Origin: Roseovarius sp. MMSF_3359
Lineage (GTDB): Bacteria > Pseudomonadota > Alphaproteobacteria > Rhodobacterales > Rhodobacteraceae
Direction of reading: 5' to 3'
NCBI RefSeq assembly: GCF_030733385.1
Contig: NZ_JASHJC010000002.1
Span: 372,001-436,000 of the forward strand
DNA: 64,000 bases
How positions within the stretch are numbered: the first letter of the stretch is position 1; each line of letters opens with the position of its first letter. A program made the position numbers and the translations under genes. The notes beneath the pieces are model-generated. The model saw only the letters and a list, made by a program, of their open reading frames with translations. It made no database searches and had not been told where the DNA came from. This document shows positions 55,116 through 64,000 of the stretch, one piece after another.

Positions 55116-55574
55116 ATGTCCCTGGACCCGATTGATCGTCGCCTGCTTGGTGAATTGCAACGGCGTGGTAGAATCTCCAACGCGGACCTGGCGGAGAAGG
55201 TCAACCTGTCGGCCAGCGCCTGCCACCGCCGCGTGCAACGGCTGGAGGCCGAAGGGTTTATCCGCAACTACGTGGCCCTTCTGGATGCGCGCAAGATGGG
55301 GGTGCCTGCGACGATCTTTGTCGAGATCACCTTGTCCACGCAGGCCGACGATGTTCTGGAAGCCTTCGAGAAGGCAGTGCAGCGGATCCCCGATGTGCTT
55401 GAATGCCATCTGACCGCGGGGGCGGCTGATTACATCCTCAAGGTCGTGGCGGAAGATACCGAAGATTTTGCGCGGATACACCGGCAATACCTGACCCGGC
55501 TGCCCGGCGTCGCCAAGATGCAGTCGAGTTTTGCATTGCGAACCGTTTTCAAGACAACCGCCTTGCCGGTCTAA
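55116..55574 (+). CDS. Lrp/AsnC family transcriptional regulator
   Basis: This 152-residue regulator has the Lrp HTH LDPIDRRLLGELQRRGRISNADLAEKVNLSASACHRRVQRLEAEGFI at residues 3-50, followed by the RAM ligand domain (ATIFVEITL, VLECHLTAGAADYILKVV). Divergent from ald, it most likely senses alanine or a related amino acid and activates ald (AldR role, by context). Confidence 0.92.
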   Translation: MSLDPIDRRLLGELQRRGRISNADLAEKVNLSASACHRRVQRLEAEGFIRNYVALLDARKMGVPATIFVEITLSTQADDVLEAFEKAVQRIPDVLECHLTAGAADYILKVVAEDTEDFARIHRQYLTRLPGVAKMQSSFALRTVFKTTALPV

Positions 55575-55585
55575 AAAACCAAAGA

Positions 55586-55609
55586 GGCCCCGGTGACGTC
55601 ACCGAGGCC
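55586..55609. terminator. Long hairpin after the lrp gene, T-run on the minus side
   Basis: GGCCCCGGTGAC (55586-55597) and GTCACCGAGGCC (55598-55609) form a long stem with one mismatch. On the minus strand it is followed by TTTGGTTTTTT (complement of 55575-55583), so it terminates leftward transcripts better than lrp itself. It may back up the terminator at 55788-55816. Confidence 0.55.
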
Positions 55610-55753
55610 CCCTCATGCACATCCTCTTCCGTGAGCAGTGGATTTGTGCACCCTTACTGTTGACCCCCAAAGGCTTGCGCCTCAACTTGTTACACCTGCA
55701 ATATGCGGGGTGGCGGCGATGGTTTCATGGGGAAAAAACAACCAACGCGCCCC

Positions 55754-55769
55754 GTAAGGAAATCCTTAC
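55754..55769. repeat. 16-bp palindrome between lrp and the GDSL gene
   Basis: GTAAGGA and TCCTTAC are exact reverse complements around AA. It is close to two hairpins and has no promoter-like context that I can see; a protein-binding site or a fortuitous dyad are both possible. Confidence 0.3.
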
Positions 55770-55787
55770 CTTCGGCCGCGCGTGCAA

Positions 55788-55816
55788 AAAAAGCCCCGCA
55801 CAATCCGGGGCTTTTT
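55788..55816. terminator. Bidirectional terminator after the GDSL-family gene
   Basis: AAAAAGCCCCG (55788-55798) pairs with CGGGGCTTTTT (55806-55816) around a 7-nt loop, with runs of A and T on both sides. It stands 20 bp from the stop of the minus-strand GDSL gene and works in either direction. Confidence 0.88.
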
Positions 55817-55836
55817 GAGAAGGTTTATGGTACGGC

Positions 55837-56850
55837 TCAGGCGCTGCGGCGACGTGCGGCGAAGCCCAGACCGGCCAGTGCGCTCAACAAGAGCGGAAGC
55901 CCCGCCGGGACCGGCACGGACGAGAGCTTAGTCCCAACGGCTTCGGCAAATAGTTCATGCGCTTTTGCGTTCGGATGAACCCCGTCAACAAAGAGCAGCG
56001 TATTGGGATCGGTGCCGAAATCCAGGCAACTGCCAGGGTTGGTCACATCGGGGTTCAGCGGCGCGCCGACGCTCAGCGTGCAGGGCGTCGTGACATCGAA
56101 GATGCCATAGCTGAACTGGCCCGTTTCCACATCCTCGATGATCCTGCTCAGGATCCGGTTGGGCTGAAATCCGATGATGTTGATGCCCTCGTTTTCGAGA
56201 TCGAGCACATTCATCGCCAGTTGCCAGTTGAACAGCTTCGACGCCTTCGTCGCATCCTTGGCTGCATCGCCGGAGAATGCTGGGCTGGCGCCGATATCCG
56301 GCAGGTTCACGACCAGGAAGTCGTCGAACACGCCCGGGTTGATCTTGTTGAGGTTACGAATGCCATCGGCCACCGCGTTGGCGGCATCAATCGGGCTGAA
56401 GCCCTGAAAGATATCATTTGCCCCGAACCAGACCGACAACAGTGGGTTCGTGCCGGGGGCCGGTGCGTCCGGCTTTGTTTCCACGCTGGGCAACACCCGC
56501 GTCGGCAAACCAAAACCACCCGCAATTGCACCGGAGAAGGTGGCGACCTGCCCCGCAAAGGTCGACAGCGGCACCGCAGGATTGAAACCGGTCGCCGTCG
56601 CGCCACCAAGCGCCAGATTGCCAGTGTCATGACCCGCCGCGATGAACTGGTCTTCGATCCGTTCGGCCCAGACCAGACCGTTCGAGAAGCGTCCACCAAA
56701 ACTCGGCGGATCCAGCTGGGTGAACTTCCCGTCGTCGCTCAGGCTGTCACCGAAGCTGTAGAACCCCGTATAGATATCCGTGAAACTGGCCGCATGCGCT
56801 GCGCCGCTCAGTCCGACCGCCATTGCGGCCGCGTACAAAACCTTCATCAT
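55837..56850 (-). CDS. SGNH/GDSL hydrolase with VPLPA-type C-terminal sorting signal
   Basis: This is a 337-residue exported esterase-like protein. The signal peptide is at 1-20 (cleavage after AHA). The SGNH blocks are FGDSLSD (nucleophile S36), WFGANDIF (Gly/Asn) and DGVHPNAKAHELFA (catalytic Asp, His). The C terminus, VPVPAGLPLLLSALAGLGFAARRR, is a VPLPA-CTERM sorting tail: a short motif, one hydrophobic helix and a basic end, processed by an exosortase-like enzyme in related bacteria. No exosortase gene lies in the window. It is a surface-bound lipase or esterase candidate. Confidence 0.85.
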   Translation of the reverse strand: MMKVLYAAAMAVGLSGAAHAASFTDIYTGFYSFGDSLSDDGKFTQLDPPSFGGRFSNGLVWAERIEDQFIAAGHDTGNLALGGATATGFNPAVPLSTFAGQVATFSGAIAGGFGLPTRVLPSVETKPDAPAPGTNPLLSVWFGANDIFQGFSPIDAANAVADGIRNLNKINPGVFDDFLVVNLPDIGASPAFSGDAAKDATKASKLFNWQLAMNVLDLENEGINIIGFQPNRILSRIIEDVETGQFSYGIFDVTTPCTLSVGAPLNPDVTNPGSCLDFGTDPNTLLFVDGVHPNAKAHELFAEAVGTKLSSVPVPAGLPLLLSALAGLGFAARRRSA

Positions 56851-56942
56851 CGCCCTCCTCCCGCGAGATAGAATCGAAGAGAGTTAACGTGGTGCCGCCG
56901 CGTTTGGCCAAGGTTTTGCGAAAAGACGTTACGTCACACGAA

Positions 56943-56972
56943 AAAGGCCCCGGCGTTTCCACCGGGGCCTTT
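56943..56972 (-). terminator. Rho-independent terminator after pnp
   Basis: AAAGGCCCCGG (56943-56953) pairs with CCGGGGCCTTT (56962-56972) around an 8-nt loop; on the minus strand the stem ends in CCTTTTTC. It begins 19 bp past the pnp stop. Confidence 0.85.
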
Positions 56973-56991
56973 CGTTTCAACGTAACCGCTA

Positions 56992-59133
56992 TCAGGCGTC
57001 GTCTTTTTCTTTCTTCTCGGCCTTGACCTCTTCGCCGGTCTCCTGGTCGACGACTTTCATCGACAGGCGCACCTTGCCGCGGTCATCGAAGCCCAGAAGT
57101 TTGACTTTCACTTCCTGACCTTCCTTCAGCACATCCGACGGATGGTTCAGGCGGCGGTTTTCGATCTGGCTGACGTGAACGAGGCCGTCGCGCTTGCCGA
57201 AGAAGTTCACGAAGGCGCCGAAATCGACGATCTTCACGACGGTGCCGGTATAGATGGCCCCTTCCTCGGGTTCGGCCACGATCGCGTGGATCATGTCATA
57301 GGCCTTCTGGATCGAGTCGCCATTGGGCGAAGCGATCTTGATGGTGCCCTCGTCGTTGATATCGACCTTGGCGCCCGACACTTCGACGATCTCACGGATG
57401 ACCTTGCCGCCCGATCCGATGACTTCACGGATCTTGTCGGTGGGGATCTGCATGGTTTCGATCCGCGGTGCATGGACCGAGAAATCGCCCGCCTCAGTAA
57501 GGGCTTTCGACATCTCACCCAGAATATGCAGACGGCCTTCCTTGGCCTGTGCCAGGGCGGTTTTCATGATCTCGGGCGTGATGCCCGCGACCTTGATGTC
57601 CATCTGCAGCGAGGTGATGCCCTTTTCGGTACCGGCCACCTTGAAGTCCATGTCCCCAAGGTGATCTTCGTCACCCAGGATATCGGTCAGGACCGCATAG
57701 TCACCGTCCTCTTCGAGGATCAGACCCATGGCCACACCGGCCACCGGCGCCTTGAGCGGCACACCCGCATCCATCATCGACAGGGACCCGCCGCAGACCG
57801 ACGCCATCGAGGACGAGCCGTTGGATTCGGTGATCTCGGACACAACCCGCACGGTGTAGGGGAAGTCAGTTGCCGCGGGCAGAACCGCCTGCAACGCCCG
57901 CCACGCCAGTTTGCCGTGGCCAATCTCGCGGCGACCCGGAGGGCCCACGCGACCGGCTTCACCGACCGAATAGGGCGGGAAGTTGTAGTGCAGCAGGAAG
58001 TTCGATTTGAAATTGCCATGCAGCGCGTCGATGAATTGCTCATCGTCGCCGGTGCCGAGCGTCGTGACCACGAGACCCTGTGTCTCGCCACGTGTAAACA
58101 GCGCCGAGCCATGGGTCCGCGGCAGAAGGCCGGTTTCGCAAACGATCGGGCGCACGGTGTCAAGCGCACGGCCATCAATCCGCTTGCCGGTTTTTACCAC
58201 GTCACCGCGCAGGATGCCCGCTTCGAGCTTCTTCAGCGCCGAGCTGAGGTTCGCATCTTCCAATTGCTCTTCGCTCAGGGCTTCCTTGATCGCCTCGCGT
58301 GCGGCAGATACGGCGGCGGTGCGTTCCTGCTTGTCGGTGATGGCGAAAGCATCGCGCATCTGCTTTTCACCGGCGGCTTTCACGGCCTCGTAGAGGTCCG
58401 AGTAATCCGGCGGCTGGAAGTCGAACGGCTCTTTCGCGGCTTCTTCGGCCAGCGAGATGATGAGGTCGATGACCGGCTGGATCTGCTCATGGGCGAAGGT
58501 CACGGCGCCGAGCATTTCGTCTTCGGTCAGCTCATATGCCTCGGATTCGACCATCATGACCGCGTCCTTGGTGCCAGCGACAACCAGATCAAGACGCTGA
58601 TCGGGGTTGTTGCGCAGCTCGTGCATGTCATCAACGGTCGGGTTCAGGACGTATTCGCCGTCCTCAAAGCCCACGCGGCAGCCCGCGATCGGGCCGCGGA
58701 ACGGTGCGCCGGAAATGGTCAGCGCCGCGGAGGCCGCAATCATCGCCACCATGTCGGGGTCATTGACCAGATCGTGACTGAGGACCGTACACATGACCAG
58801 CACTTCGTTTTTGAAGCCCGGCACAAAGAGCGGACGGATCGGACGGTCGATCAGACGCGCGGTCAGGGTTTCTTTTTCGGTCGGGCGCGCCTCGCGCTTG
58901 AAGAACCCGCCGGGAACCTTACCGGCCGCGTAGTATTTTTCCTGGTAGTGGACCGTCAGCGGGAAGAAATCCATGCCCGGTTTCGGTGCCTTGGCGAAGG
59001 TCACGTTGGCCATGACGCTGGTCTCGCCCAGTGTCGCGATGACCGATCCATCCGCCTGACGGGCAACCTTGCCCGTTTCCAGTGTCAGGGTTTCTTCCCC
59101 CCACTGAATTGATTTCGTTGAGATATCAAACAT
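56992..59133 (-). CDS. pnp: Polyribonucleotide nucleotidyltransferase
   Basis: This 713-residue exoribonuclease has two RNase PH domains (about 1-230 and 315-550; [26 protein letters not shown], and [18 protein letters not shown]), a KH domain with GSGG in [16 protein letters not shown] near 565, and a C-terminal S1 domain ([30 protein letters not shown]). It degrades RNA from the 3' end by phosphorolysis as part of the degradosome. It runs on minus, convergent with rpsO 7.4 kb to the left, instead of following it. Confidence 0.97.
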   Translation of the reverse strand: MFDISTKSIQWGEETLTLETGKVARQADGSVIATLGETSVMANVTFAKAPKPGMDFFPLTVHYQEKYYAAGKVPGGFFKREARPTEKETLTARLIDRPIRPLFVPGFKNEVLVMCTVLSHDLVNDPDMVAMIAASAALTISGAPFRGPIAGCRVGFEDGEYVLNPTVDDMHELRNNPDQRLDLVVAGTKDAVMMVESEAYELTEDEMLGAVTFAHEQIQPVIDLIISLAEEAAKEPFDFQPPDYSDLYEAVKAAGEKQMRDAFAITDKQERTAAVSAAREAIKEALSEEQLEDANLSSALKKLEAGILRGDVVKTGKRIDGRALDTVRPIVCETGLLPRTHGSALFTRGETQGLVVTTLGTGDDEQFIDALHGNFKSNFLLHYNFPPYSVGEAGRVGPPGRREIGHGKLAWRALQAVLPAATDFPYTVRVVSEITESNGSSSMASVCGGSLSMMDAGVPLKAPVAGVAMGLILEEDGDYAVLTDILGDEDHLGDMDFKVAGTEKGITSLQMDIKVAGITPEIMKTALAQAKEGRLHILGEMSKALTEAGDFSVHAPRIETMQIPTDKIREVIGSGGKVIREIVEVSGAKVDINDEGTIKIASPNGDSIQKAYDMIHAIVAEPEEGAIYTGTVVKIVDFGAFVNFFGKRDGLVHVSQIENRRLNHPSDVLKEGQEVKVKLLGFDDRGKVRLSMKVVDQETGEEVKAEKKEKDDA

Positions 59134-59418
59134 TTTTACATCCTAGTTGAGAGCACTCCCAGGCGTATCCCGGGTCTCCCGTTTCATTGGCGGCCCCATT
59201 GCCGCCGACCCCAATCCTAGTCCATGCGCCCGGGGTCAAAAGGCATCACGTCTCAGATGCAGCGGGCCATACATGAGTTTCGCCCGTATTGGAAGCCATG
59301 ATGACAATTGCCAGTAGTTTCCACCCGGCGGCAAGCAACCCTGCGGGAGCCATGACACTGTTATCGGCATCGCCACCATGCTATCGCCAACATCCGACAC
59401 GTCTCCGGAGAAAAATCA

Positions 59419-60390
59419 ATGGCTGAAAAACACATCCTGCTGATCCATACCGGCGGTACCATCGGCATGATCCGCTCGGGCGACGGGTTCACCCCGGCCA
59501 AGGGGGTGGTTGAGGCTGAAATATCCCGGCTTCTTTTGAATGAACATGCGGCCCTGAGCATTGAGATCGTCGCGTTGGAGCCGCTGATCGACAGTGCAAA
59601 CGCCACACCGCAGGACTGGAACCGGATCGCCGAGACCATCGTCACTGGATACGGCGCCGCGGACGGGTTCGTCGTGACCCATGGCACGGACACGCTTGCC
59701 TTTACGGCGGCGGCACTGACCCTGGCACTGGAGGGCTTGGCAAAACCAGTGATCCTGACGGGATCCATGCTGCCCCTGACCGAGCCGGGCAATGACGGTG
59801 CGCGCAACCTGTCGGAGGCGCTTGCGGCGGTGGTTGCTGCGCCATCGGGCGTGTGGGTGCAATTTGCCGGACGGCTGCTGCATGGTGGCCGAATTCGAAA
59901 GACGCATTCGCACTCCTTCGATGCCTTTGCCGAGGTGCCAAGCGAAGCGCCGCCCCGGCGAAGAGGCGAATTCGGGTTGGTCCGTCATACCTTCGGGTCG
60001 CCCGATGTTGCGGTGCTGCCGGTGGTACCCGGCGGGGCAGGCAACCTGCTTCTGCATGCCGCTCAGACCTGCGACGGGATGGTCTTACGCTGTTTCGGCT
60101 CGGGGACCATCCCCAACACGCCGAATACCGAAGAAGCACTCCGGATTGCCGACGCGCGCGGTGTGCCCGTGTTGGCAGTGAGCCAGTGCCCTGAAGGCGG
60201 CATTGCCCTGGGGACCTACGCCGCCGGTGCCATCCTCGCCCGCTACAACGCGGTCGATGGGCGCGACATGACGATGGAAGCAGGATATGCCAAGATGATC
60301 ATGGCGTTGAGTGAAAGTGGCGATGCGATGGCGCGGCGGCAGTTTCTCTCTGACCCACTGTGCGGTGAACTAAACCCGTCGGTGGCTTAG
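59419..60390 (+). CDS. Type I L-asparaginase (asparaginase family)
   Basis: This 323-residue enzyme has ILLIHTGGTIGMI (nucleophile T11) and FVVTHGTDTLAFTAAALTLAL with the second catalytic Thr, then KPVILTGSMLPLTEPGNDGARNL. No signal peptide is visible, so it is a cytoplasmic AnsA-type enzyme. It makes aspartate and ammonia from asparagine. It stands divergent from pnp and downstream of nothing related. Confidence 0.92.
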   Translation: MAEKHILLIHTGGTIGMIRSGDGFTPAKGVVEAEISRLLLNEHAALSIEIVALEPLIDSANATPQDWNRIAETIVTGYGAADGFVVTHGTDTLAFTAAALTLALEGLAKPVILTGSMLPLTEPGNDGARNLSEALAAVVAAPSGVWVQFAGRLLHGGRIRKTHSHSFDAFAEVPSEAPPRRRGEFGLVRHTFGSPDVAVLPVVPGGAGNLLLHAAQTCDGMVLRCFGSGTIPNTPNTEEALRIADARGVPVLAVSQCPEGGIALGTYAAGAILARYNAVDGRDMTMEAGYAKMIMALSESGDAMARRQFLSDPLCGELNPSVA

Positions 60391-60846
60391 AAAGGGAAAG
60401 GCTGGTTTGCGGACAGAGCCGCCTTTTGCTCGTGCAACCTTTGCTGTCGCAGCATCAATTCGTAATCGCGGCGTGAGTTCCGCGGCAGTGCGGCGGATTA
60501 CTCATTTCCGGCCATTCACCGGCACTGCTTTGTACGAGTCCCAAATCGATAATTCGCAGCGCGCAGCACAAACGCACAAGGTGCAGAACTTCCTACAGAC
60601 TAGAGTTATGCTTTGGTGACCGCCCAAAGGACATTCGCTTACAATTTGTTTGTGTCCAGAGTTTCCAATAACATTTTATATAGCAGCACCCCCGGAGCAC
60701 GTGATCTTTAGAACAAAGCCACATGCAGTATGCCCGGGAAGACAGTTTCACCCGCTTGGCTGTGGCCGGGTACTTCGGGCTCGTCTCAACGTAAAGGAGT
60801 CCTTGCAGCATCATGCCAATTCGCGCAATCCACCCGAAGGAAACTA
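60391..60846. other. 456-bp A+T-richer intergenic region before the unknown four-gene block
   Basis: No gene or RNA is recognised. From about 60540 the base composition becomes clearly lower in G+C than the left 60 kb, and it stays so into the following block, which suggests the edge of acquired DNA. I see no repeat or integrase remnant. Confidence 0.45.
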
Positions 60847-61428
60847 CTACTCAGCCAACTCTAGACTCAACAGTAACTGAAACTCCGGATCGAGCGCGAG
60901 TGCCCGCGCGACAACGTCCGGCTCGGCTGAAGCCCCGTCCTTGCCACGCAATTCATCCCCATAAATCCGGTAAACCTCCTGGGCCACGCTCGCCAAAACC
61001 TCGGGCATAACGGCCAGTTCCTTGTACCGGTCTTCCCAGATCAGATTGGCAACTTTTTCTGCGATTCCTCCATCCAGGAACTCCACGACCAAAGCATCGG
61101 TATCGGGAGAAGGCCCCTCGGGTCCGGTTAGCTTAGCCACTTTCTCGGGATCCAACATCAAGTTTTGCGCAACTGCCGCGACCAACCCTGAGAACTCTTC
61201 TTCGACGATCACCCGGGCGATGTCATCGGGTTCTCCAATAGCAGAAACCTTTTTGGTCTGCAGTTGCTGTTCACTTTCTAGCTCTTCCAAATCCTGCGAA
61301 ATAGCCGCGATAATTGTTTCTGACGCGACTACTTGCTCCTGCATCTCGGCGAGGCGTGTGCCATTGTAGATGGACATCGCACCGACGCCGACAACCAAAC
61401 CGCCAAGAACCCAATTCAATAAAGTCAT
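60847..61428 (-). CDS. Hypothetical membrane-anchored coiled-coil protein
   Basis: I do not recognise this 193-residue protein. A membrane helix at about residues 4-22 (LNWVLGGLVVGVGAMSIY) is followed by a charged coiled coil (about 25-62, rich in Glu/Gln with EELESEQQLQTKKV), then an acidic, helical body with no visible motif. It is the last gene of the block transcribed leftward, 21 bp after the small two-helix membrane protein, and would be exposed on one face of the inner membrane. Confidence 0.6.
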   Translation of the reverse strand: MTLLNWVLGGLVVGVGAMSIYNGTRLAEMQEQVVASETIIAAISQDLEELESEQQLQTKKVSAIGEPDDIARVIVEEEFSGLVAAVAQNLMLDPEKVAKLTGPEGPSPDTDALVVEFLDGGIAEKVANLIWEDRYKELAVMPEVLASVAQEVYRIYGDELRGKDGASAEPDVVARALALDPEFQLLLSLELAE

Positions 61429-61449
61429 CTGAACACTCCCAAAAGTTGA

Positions 61450-61875
61450 CTAGCCCGTTTTTGGTATACCAGCTTGACCGGACAAAACGGCCTGAAGCGC
61501 TGCAAGCGCGTCTTCACTCGGCAACTGCTCGACAATCAAAATCAACAGCATGGCTTGGGTACTTTCGCGCGCACTTCGCATCGCAAGCCAGATTAACCCG
61601 GTGATCGAAACGCCCGCCGCTCCCGAAATGGCAATAAATGACTGAGGTTGGCTCGCATTAACCGCAAGCAGGTATAACATCAGCACAAAGACCGCGAGGG
61701 TCATAGCCAAGACGACATTGTAAACGCGAGTCGCCCGGGACGCTTCGTCAAATAGTCGATCTCTTAAAGTGCTGACTTGCTTTGAAGGCGCATCACCACC
61801 GAGCGCACGTACCGGGCTAATAACCTCAGCGAGTGTACGTCTGAGCCGTGGGGCAATGTGTTTTGGGTTTGCCAT
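61450..61875 (-). CDS. Hypothetical two-helix membrane protein
   Basis: This 141-residue protein has two membrane segments (about 51-72, YNVVLAMTLAVFVLMLYLLAV, and 82-101, FIAISGAAGVSITGLIWLAMRS) after a basic N terminus, followed by an amphipathic helix. The plan resembles membrane modules found beside bacterial death-domain-like proteins, but I cannot place it in a family. Its ATG follows directly on the TAG of the next gene upstream (TAGATG), so translation is coupled. Confidence 0.55.
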   Translation of the reverse strand: MANPKHIAPRLRRTLAEVISPVRALGGDAPSKQVSTLRDRLFDEASRATRVYNVVLAMTLAVFVLMLYLLAVNASQPQSFIAISGAAGVSITGLIWLAMRSARESTQAMLLILIVEQLPSEDALAALQAVLSGQAGIPKTG

Positions 61876-62769
61876 CTACGCCTCCAGAATCATCCGACCG
61901 TATTCGCGCGACAAGCGCGATCTAAGTGGGATGTAAGGTTGGTGTGAGCGCTGAAGTCGCAGGCACAACTCGCGCAGCTCTGGAACGATGCGGTCCAAGA
62001 ACTTCTGGTCACGGTTCGCAATGATGTATCGGTCGTCGCGATCGCCTTTAAGAGTTTGGGCGAGCGCAAGAGAATGGCATACACCCAAATCAATAATGCC
62101 GGACCAGTTATCTGGGACTTCGGCGGCAAGCGTATCTGCTTTGTGAACACCATCACGAAACTCGATGGCGTTCCCCGGTGCGATGAAACGCAGAGAAGCA
62201 TCCAGGGCATCGCGAACGACGCTGACATCTTCTTCGTTCCCAGCCGCGAAATGCTCGATGAAATCGTTTATGATATCCGCAAGTTCCGAGGCTCTGATCG
62301 GCGCGCTAAAGTCAACACCTGCAGGCCAAAACGCCCGCAGCCGATCCATAACGCCGTCAGAGCCGGATCTGATATGTTCGAGAACAGCAGCAATCGCTTC
62401 ATCGTCGAAATCCCACCGCGACAGCGGTGCTTGCCGCCAATGGGCAAGGAAGATGATCACCTGCGCACCACATTCAAACGCATTGTTGAAACCGTCCAAG
62501 TCGGCCTGATCGAACAGCCTGTCTTCAGGCAAGCCGGCACGTCGAGCCGTCCCAACCAGATCCTCCATCAACCGCGCATGTTGTCTGGCAAGGTGTGTCA
62601 CTGCGCTGCAATTGCTCCCAACTTGGGTTGCCGCGAAATCACCGCGCCCGTCTGTCGGCACCTCCCTTCTGAACGTGACATCAGCGGTGAAGGTCGCGTC
62701 ATCCAGTGGCAAACCAACCACCAATGCCAGGTCTTCCGGCCCAACTGGTTTGTGAAAAAGGCTATCCAT
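61876..62769 (-). CDS. Hypothetical protein with possible caspase/CHAT-like His-Cys dyad
   Basis: I do not recognise this 297-residue protein. Two strand-like hydrophobic segments end in potential catalytic residues: QVIIFLAHW (H110) and SGIIDLGVCHS (C231), followed by an alpha/beta segment RYIIANRDQKFLDRIVPELRELCLRL. This order resembles the His-Cys dyad of caspase/CHAT peptidases. The long insert between them would be unusual. The ATG at 62769 overlaps the stop of the previous gene by eight bases. The other three genes of the block are tightly coupled to it. Confidence 0.5.
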   Translation of the reverse strand: MDSLFHKPVGPEDLALVVGLPLDDATFTADVTFRREVPTDGRGDFAATQVGSNCSAVTHLARQHARLMEDLVGTARRAGLPEDRLFDQADLDGFNNAFECGAQVIIFLAHWRQAPLSRWDFDDEAIAAVLEHIRSGSDGVMDRLRAFWPAGVDFSAPIRASELADIINDFIEHFAAGNEEDVSVVRDALDASLRFIAPGNAIEFRDGVHKADTLAAEVPDNWSGIIDLGVCHSLALAQTLKGDRDDRYIIANRDQKFLDRIVPELRELCLRLQRSHQPYIPLRSRLSREYGRMILEA

Positions 62770-64000
62770 TTCGTGTTTGCGCCGGGGGCATCGCCTGATC
62801 GTTTTCGACAACGTAGAAATCATCAACCGTATCTTGCATTCGCCATAAAAGGCGGGGTGCATCCGATGGATCAATGTTGGCTCCGAATTCCAACCGGATT
62901 GCTTCAAGTTGTTGCCAAAGGGGCAGTTCTTCGGGGTTGGATCGCGCCATTTCGATCGCCTTTCTTAGGGCGGCGGCATCGGCATCCGTCGGTTTTCGAC
63001 CAGGCAGAAAAGCCCTAAGCCGTGCCAGCAAAGGTTGTCCAGACTCCGCCGATTTGTACGAGATGCGAATTGACGTCGCTAGATATCCCCCGTCGCCAGG
63101 AAGATTGCGCAAGGCAATTGTACTTACTTCTGCGTTTGCCCAATCAAAATCAGTGCGCAGAAGCTTTTTGGCCGCATCCCCTTGGCGTTTAAAGAAGCCA
63201 ACAGCGATTTTCTTTCCGGTTGCGAAACGGCGGAAAAAGAAACCGCCGCCGCGATTGCCACCATCGCTTGCCGCCGCGACACGCGTGCCGCCACCGGGGG
63301 GCAAACCCATGCCACCGCCACTACCGGCCGTCGGACGTCCAACACCTGAGTATTTGATTGCGGTCATGTCCCGCAGAGACAAAGCACCGTCGATGTTGAC
63401 AATGCGCAATGTGCCGTTTGGAGTTGCATTGCTGTTCGCAACATGTGCAACGATCTCTTCGATGGCGCGGGGCAAATCCGCTTGGTTCCTGGTGAGAATG
63501 GCGACTGGTGGTTTGCCTCCGGGCCAGGACAGCTCGATCGTACCGTTCTCCAGTGTTCGAACGGCCGCAGCCGCAGTATCGCCGTTCAGCAACGTTGCCA
63601 GTTCTTCGGCCTTGCGTGCGTCAAGTGCGACCGCTTGCGAGCGCACAAAAACATGCGATGAATTGGCCGGTGCCGTCGATACGTCTTCTGGGACCGTTCG
63701 AAGCCCGCGTTCCGCAGAAAATGGGCGGCCACTGCGCTGCAATGCAAGAGTGTCGAACGCCTTGATTGCACGTGTATCATGCGCAAGCGCGGCTTCCACG
63801 CGCCGAATAACTTTGCGTTGAAATTGCGGGCCCTCTGACACAAAGCGTCTGAAGTCGCGTTCAAACGTCCGAGCGACCGTGTGGGCGTTTCCCATTTCCG
63901 CCGGATTGAGCCGGATGACCCCATTTTCGGCATCAATCGAAACAGTCCCTTTGGTGACTTTGGTGTCTGGAACGACGCGCACAGCCCGCCCATCCAGATT
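62762..64000 (-). CDS. Hypothetical protein, 5' end outside the window
   Basis: The frame is open to the window edge, so the start lies beyond 64000; a GTG at 63982 is unlikely to be the true start. About 412 residues are visible. I see no known domain. A basic, Gly-rich linker (about 215-255 from the edge; GSGGGMGLPPGGG) separates two helical/beta parts. It is the first visible gene of the leftward block, coupled to the possible His-Cys protein by an eight-base overlap. Confidence 0.6.
   Translation of the reverse strand, partial: NLDGRAVRVVPDTKVTKGTVSIDAENGVIRLNPAEMGNAHTVARTFERDFRRFVSEGPQFQRKVIRRVEAALAHDTRAIKAFDTLALQRSGRPFSAERGLRTVPEDVSTAPANSSHVFVRSQAVALDARKAEELATLLNGDTAAAAVRTLENGTIELSWPGGKPPVAILTRNQADLPRAIEEIVAHVANSNATPNGTLRIVNIDGALSLRDMTAIKYSGVGRPTAGSGGGMGLPPGGGTRVAAASDGGNRGGGFFFRRFATGKKIAVGFFKRQGDAAKKLLRTDFDWANAEVSTIALRNLPGDGGYLATSIRISYKSAESGQPLLARLRAFLPGRKPTDADAAALRKAIEMARSNPEELPLWQQLEAIRLEFGANIDPSDAPRLLWRMQDTVDDFYVVENDQAMPPAQTRNG

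Noticed and set aside
57142-59112. 656-residue open frame on plus, opposite pnp
   Set aside because: It is the antisense of pnp; its sequence is Asp/His/Arg-rich with no domain, as expected from a high-G+C shadow frame.

Overview
The window looks like chromosome of a marine alphaproteobacterium of the Roseobacter group (Rhodobacterales). The evidence is high G+C, a DmdA-family tetrahydrofolate-dependent demethylase, many TRAP and ABC importers for small organic solutes, a sulfopropanediol/sulfolactate catabolic cluster, RTX proteins, a DUF2793 protein and a VPLPA-type C-terminal sorting signal. There is no CRISPR array, transposase or integrase. One tRNA gene is present, tRNA-Thr(UGU).

Region by region. 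(1) 17-4674: a minus-strand operon of a PanB-like protein, a Rieske oxygenase, a PhyH dioxygenase and a DmdA-like demethylase, with a divergent MarR regulator. (2) 4677-7651: a TRAP transporter whose upstream region carries the same inverted repeat as the panB/marR gap, so one regulator probably controls both. (3) 7877-16872: a LysR gene sits between two arms of acyl-CoA metabolism, CaiB transferase, aldehyde dehydrogenase, acyl-CoA dehydrogenase and MmgE/PrpD on minus, and enoyl-CoA hydratase, HMG-CoA lyase and Zn alcohol dehydrogenase on plus. (4) 16949-23211: a dipeptide-type ABC importer with a membrane-dipeptidase homologue. (5) 23577-25154: tRNA-Thr and a sulfotransferase-like gene. (6) 25377-30801: tandem LacI-type operators followed by hpsN, an SDR, a Zn dehydrogenase, comD, comE and an FMN dehydrogenase, a route from dihydroxypropanesulfonate to sulfoacetaldehyde.

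(7) 31149-41550: cell-surface functions, namely an RTX protein, a DUF2793 protein with a C1q-like end, the dTDP-rhamnose operon rfbCBDA, an RTX protein with an inactivated metalloprotease site, and a GDP-mannose enzyme. (8) 41992-47815: a BMP-family nucleoside/nucleobase ABC importer with a cytosine deaminase-like enzyme. (9) 48057-59133: two small membrane proteins and rpsO, then an insert of amine/amino-acid genes (FAD oxidase, cupin, TetR, MttB-family methyltransferase, Ald, Lrp) and a GDSL protein, then pnp on the opposite strand. rpsO and pnp are neighbours in most bacteria, so this layout is rearranged. (10) 59419-64000: an asparaginase, then a lower-G+C block of four tightly coupled genes of unknown function, one with a possible His/Cys caspase-like dyad. 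This block runs off the window and is the best candidate for an undescribed system.

Start codons were moved from the longest ORF where a Shine-Dalgarno sequence, an overlap or family length argued for it. Family assignments come from motif recognition by eye; no searches were run.
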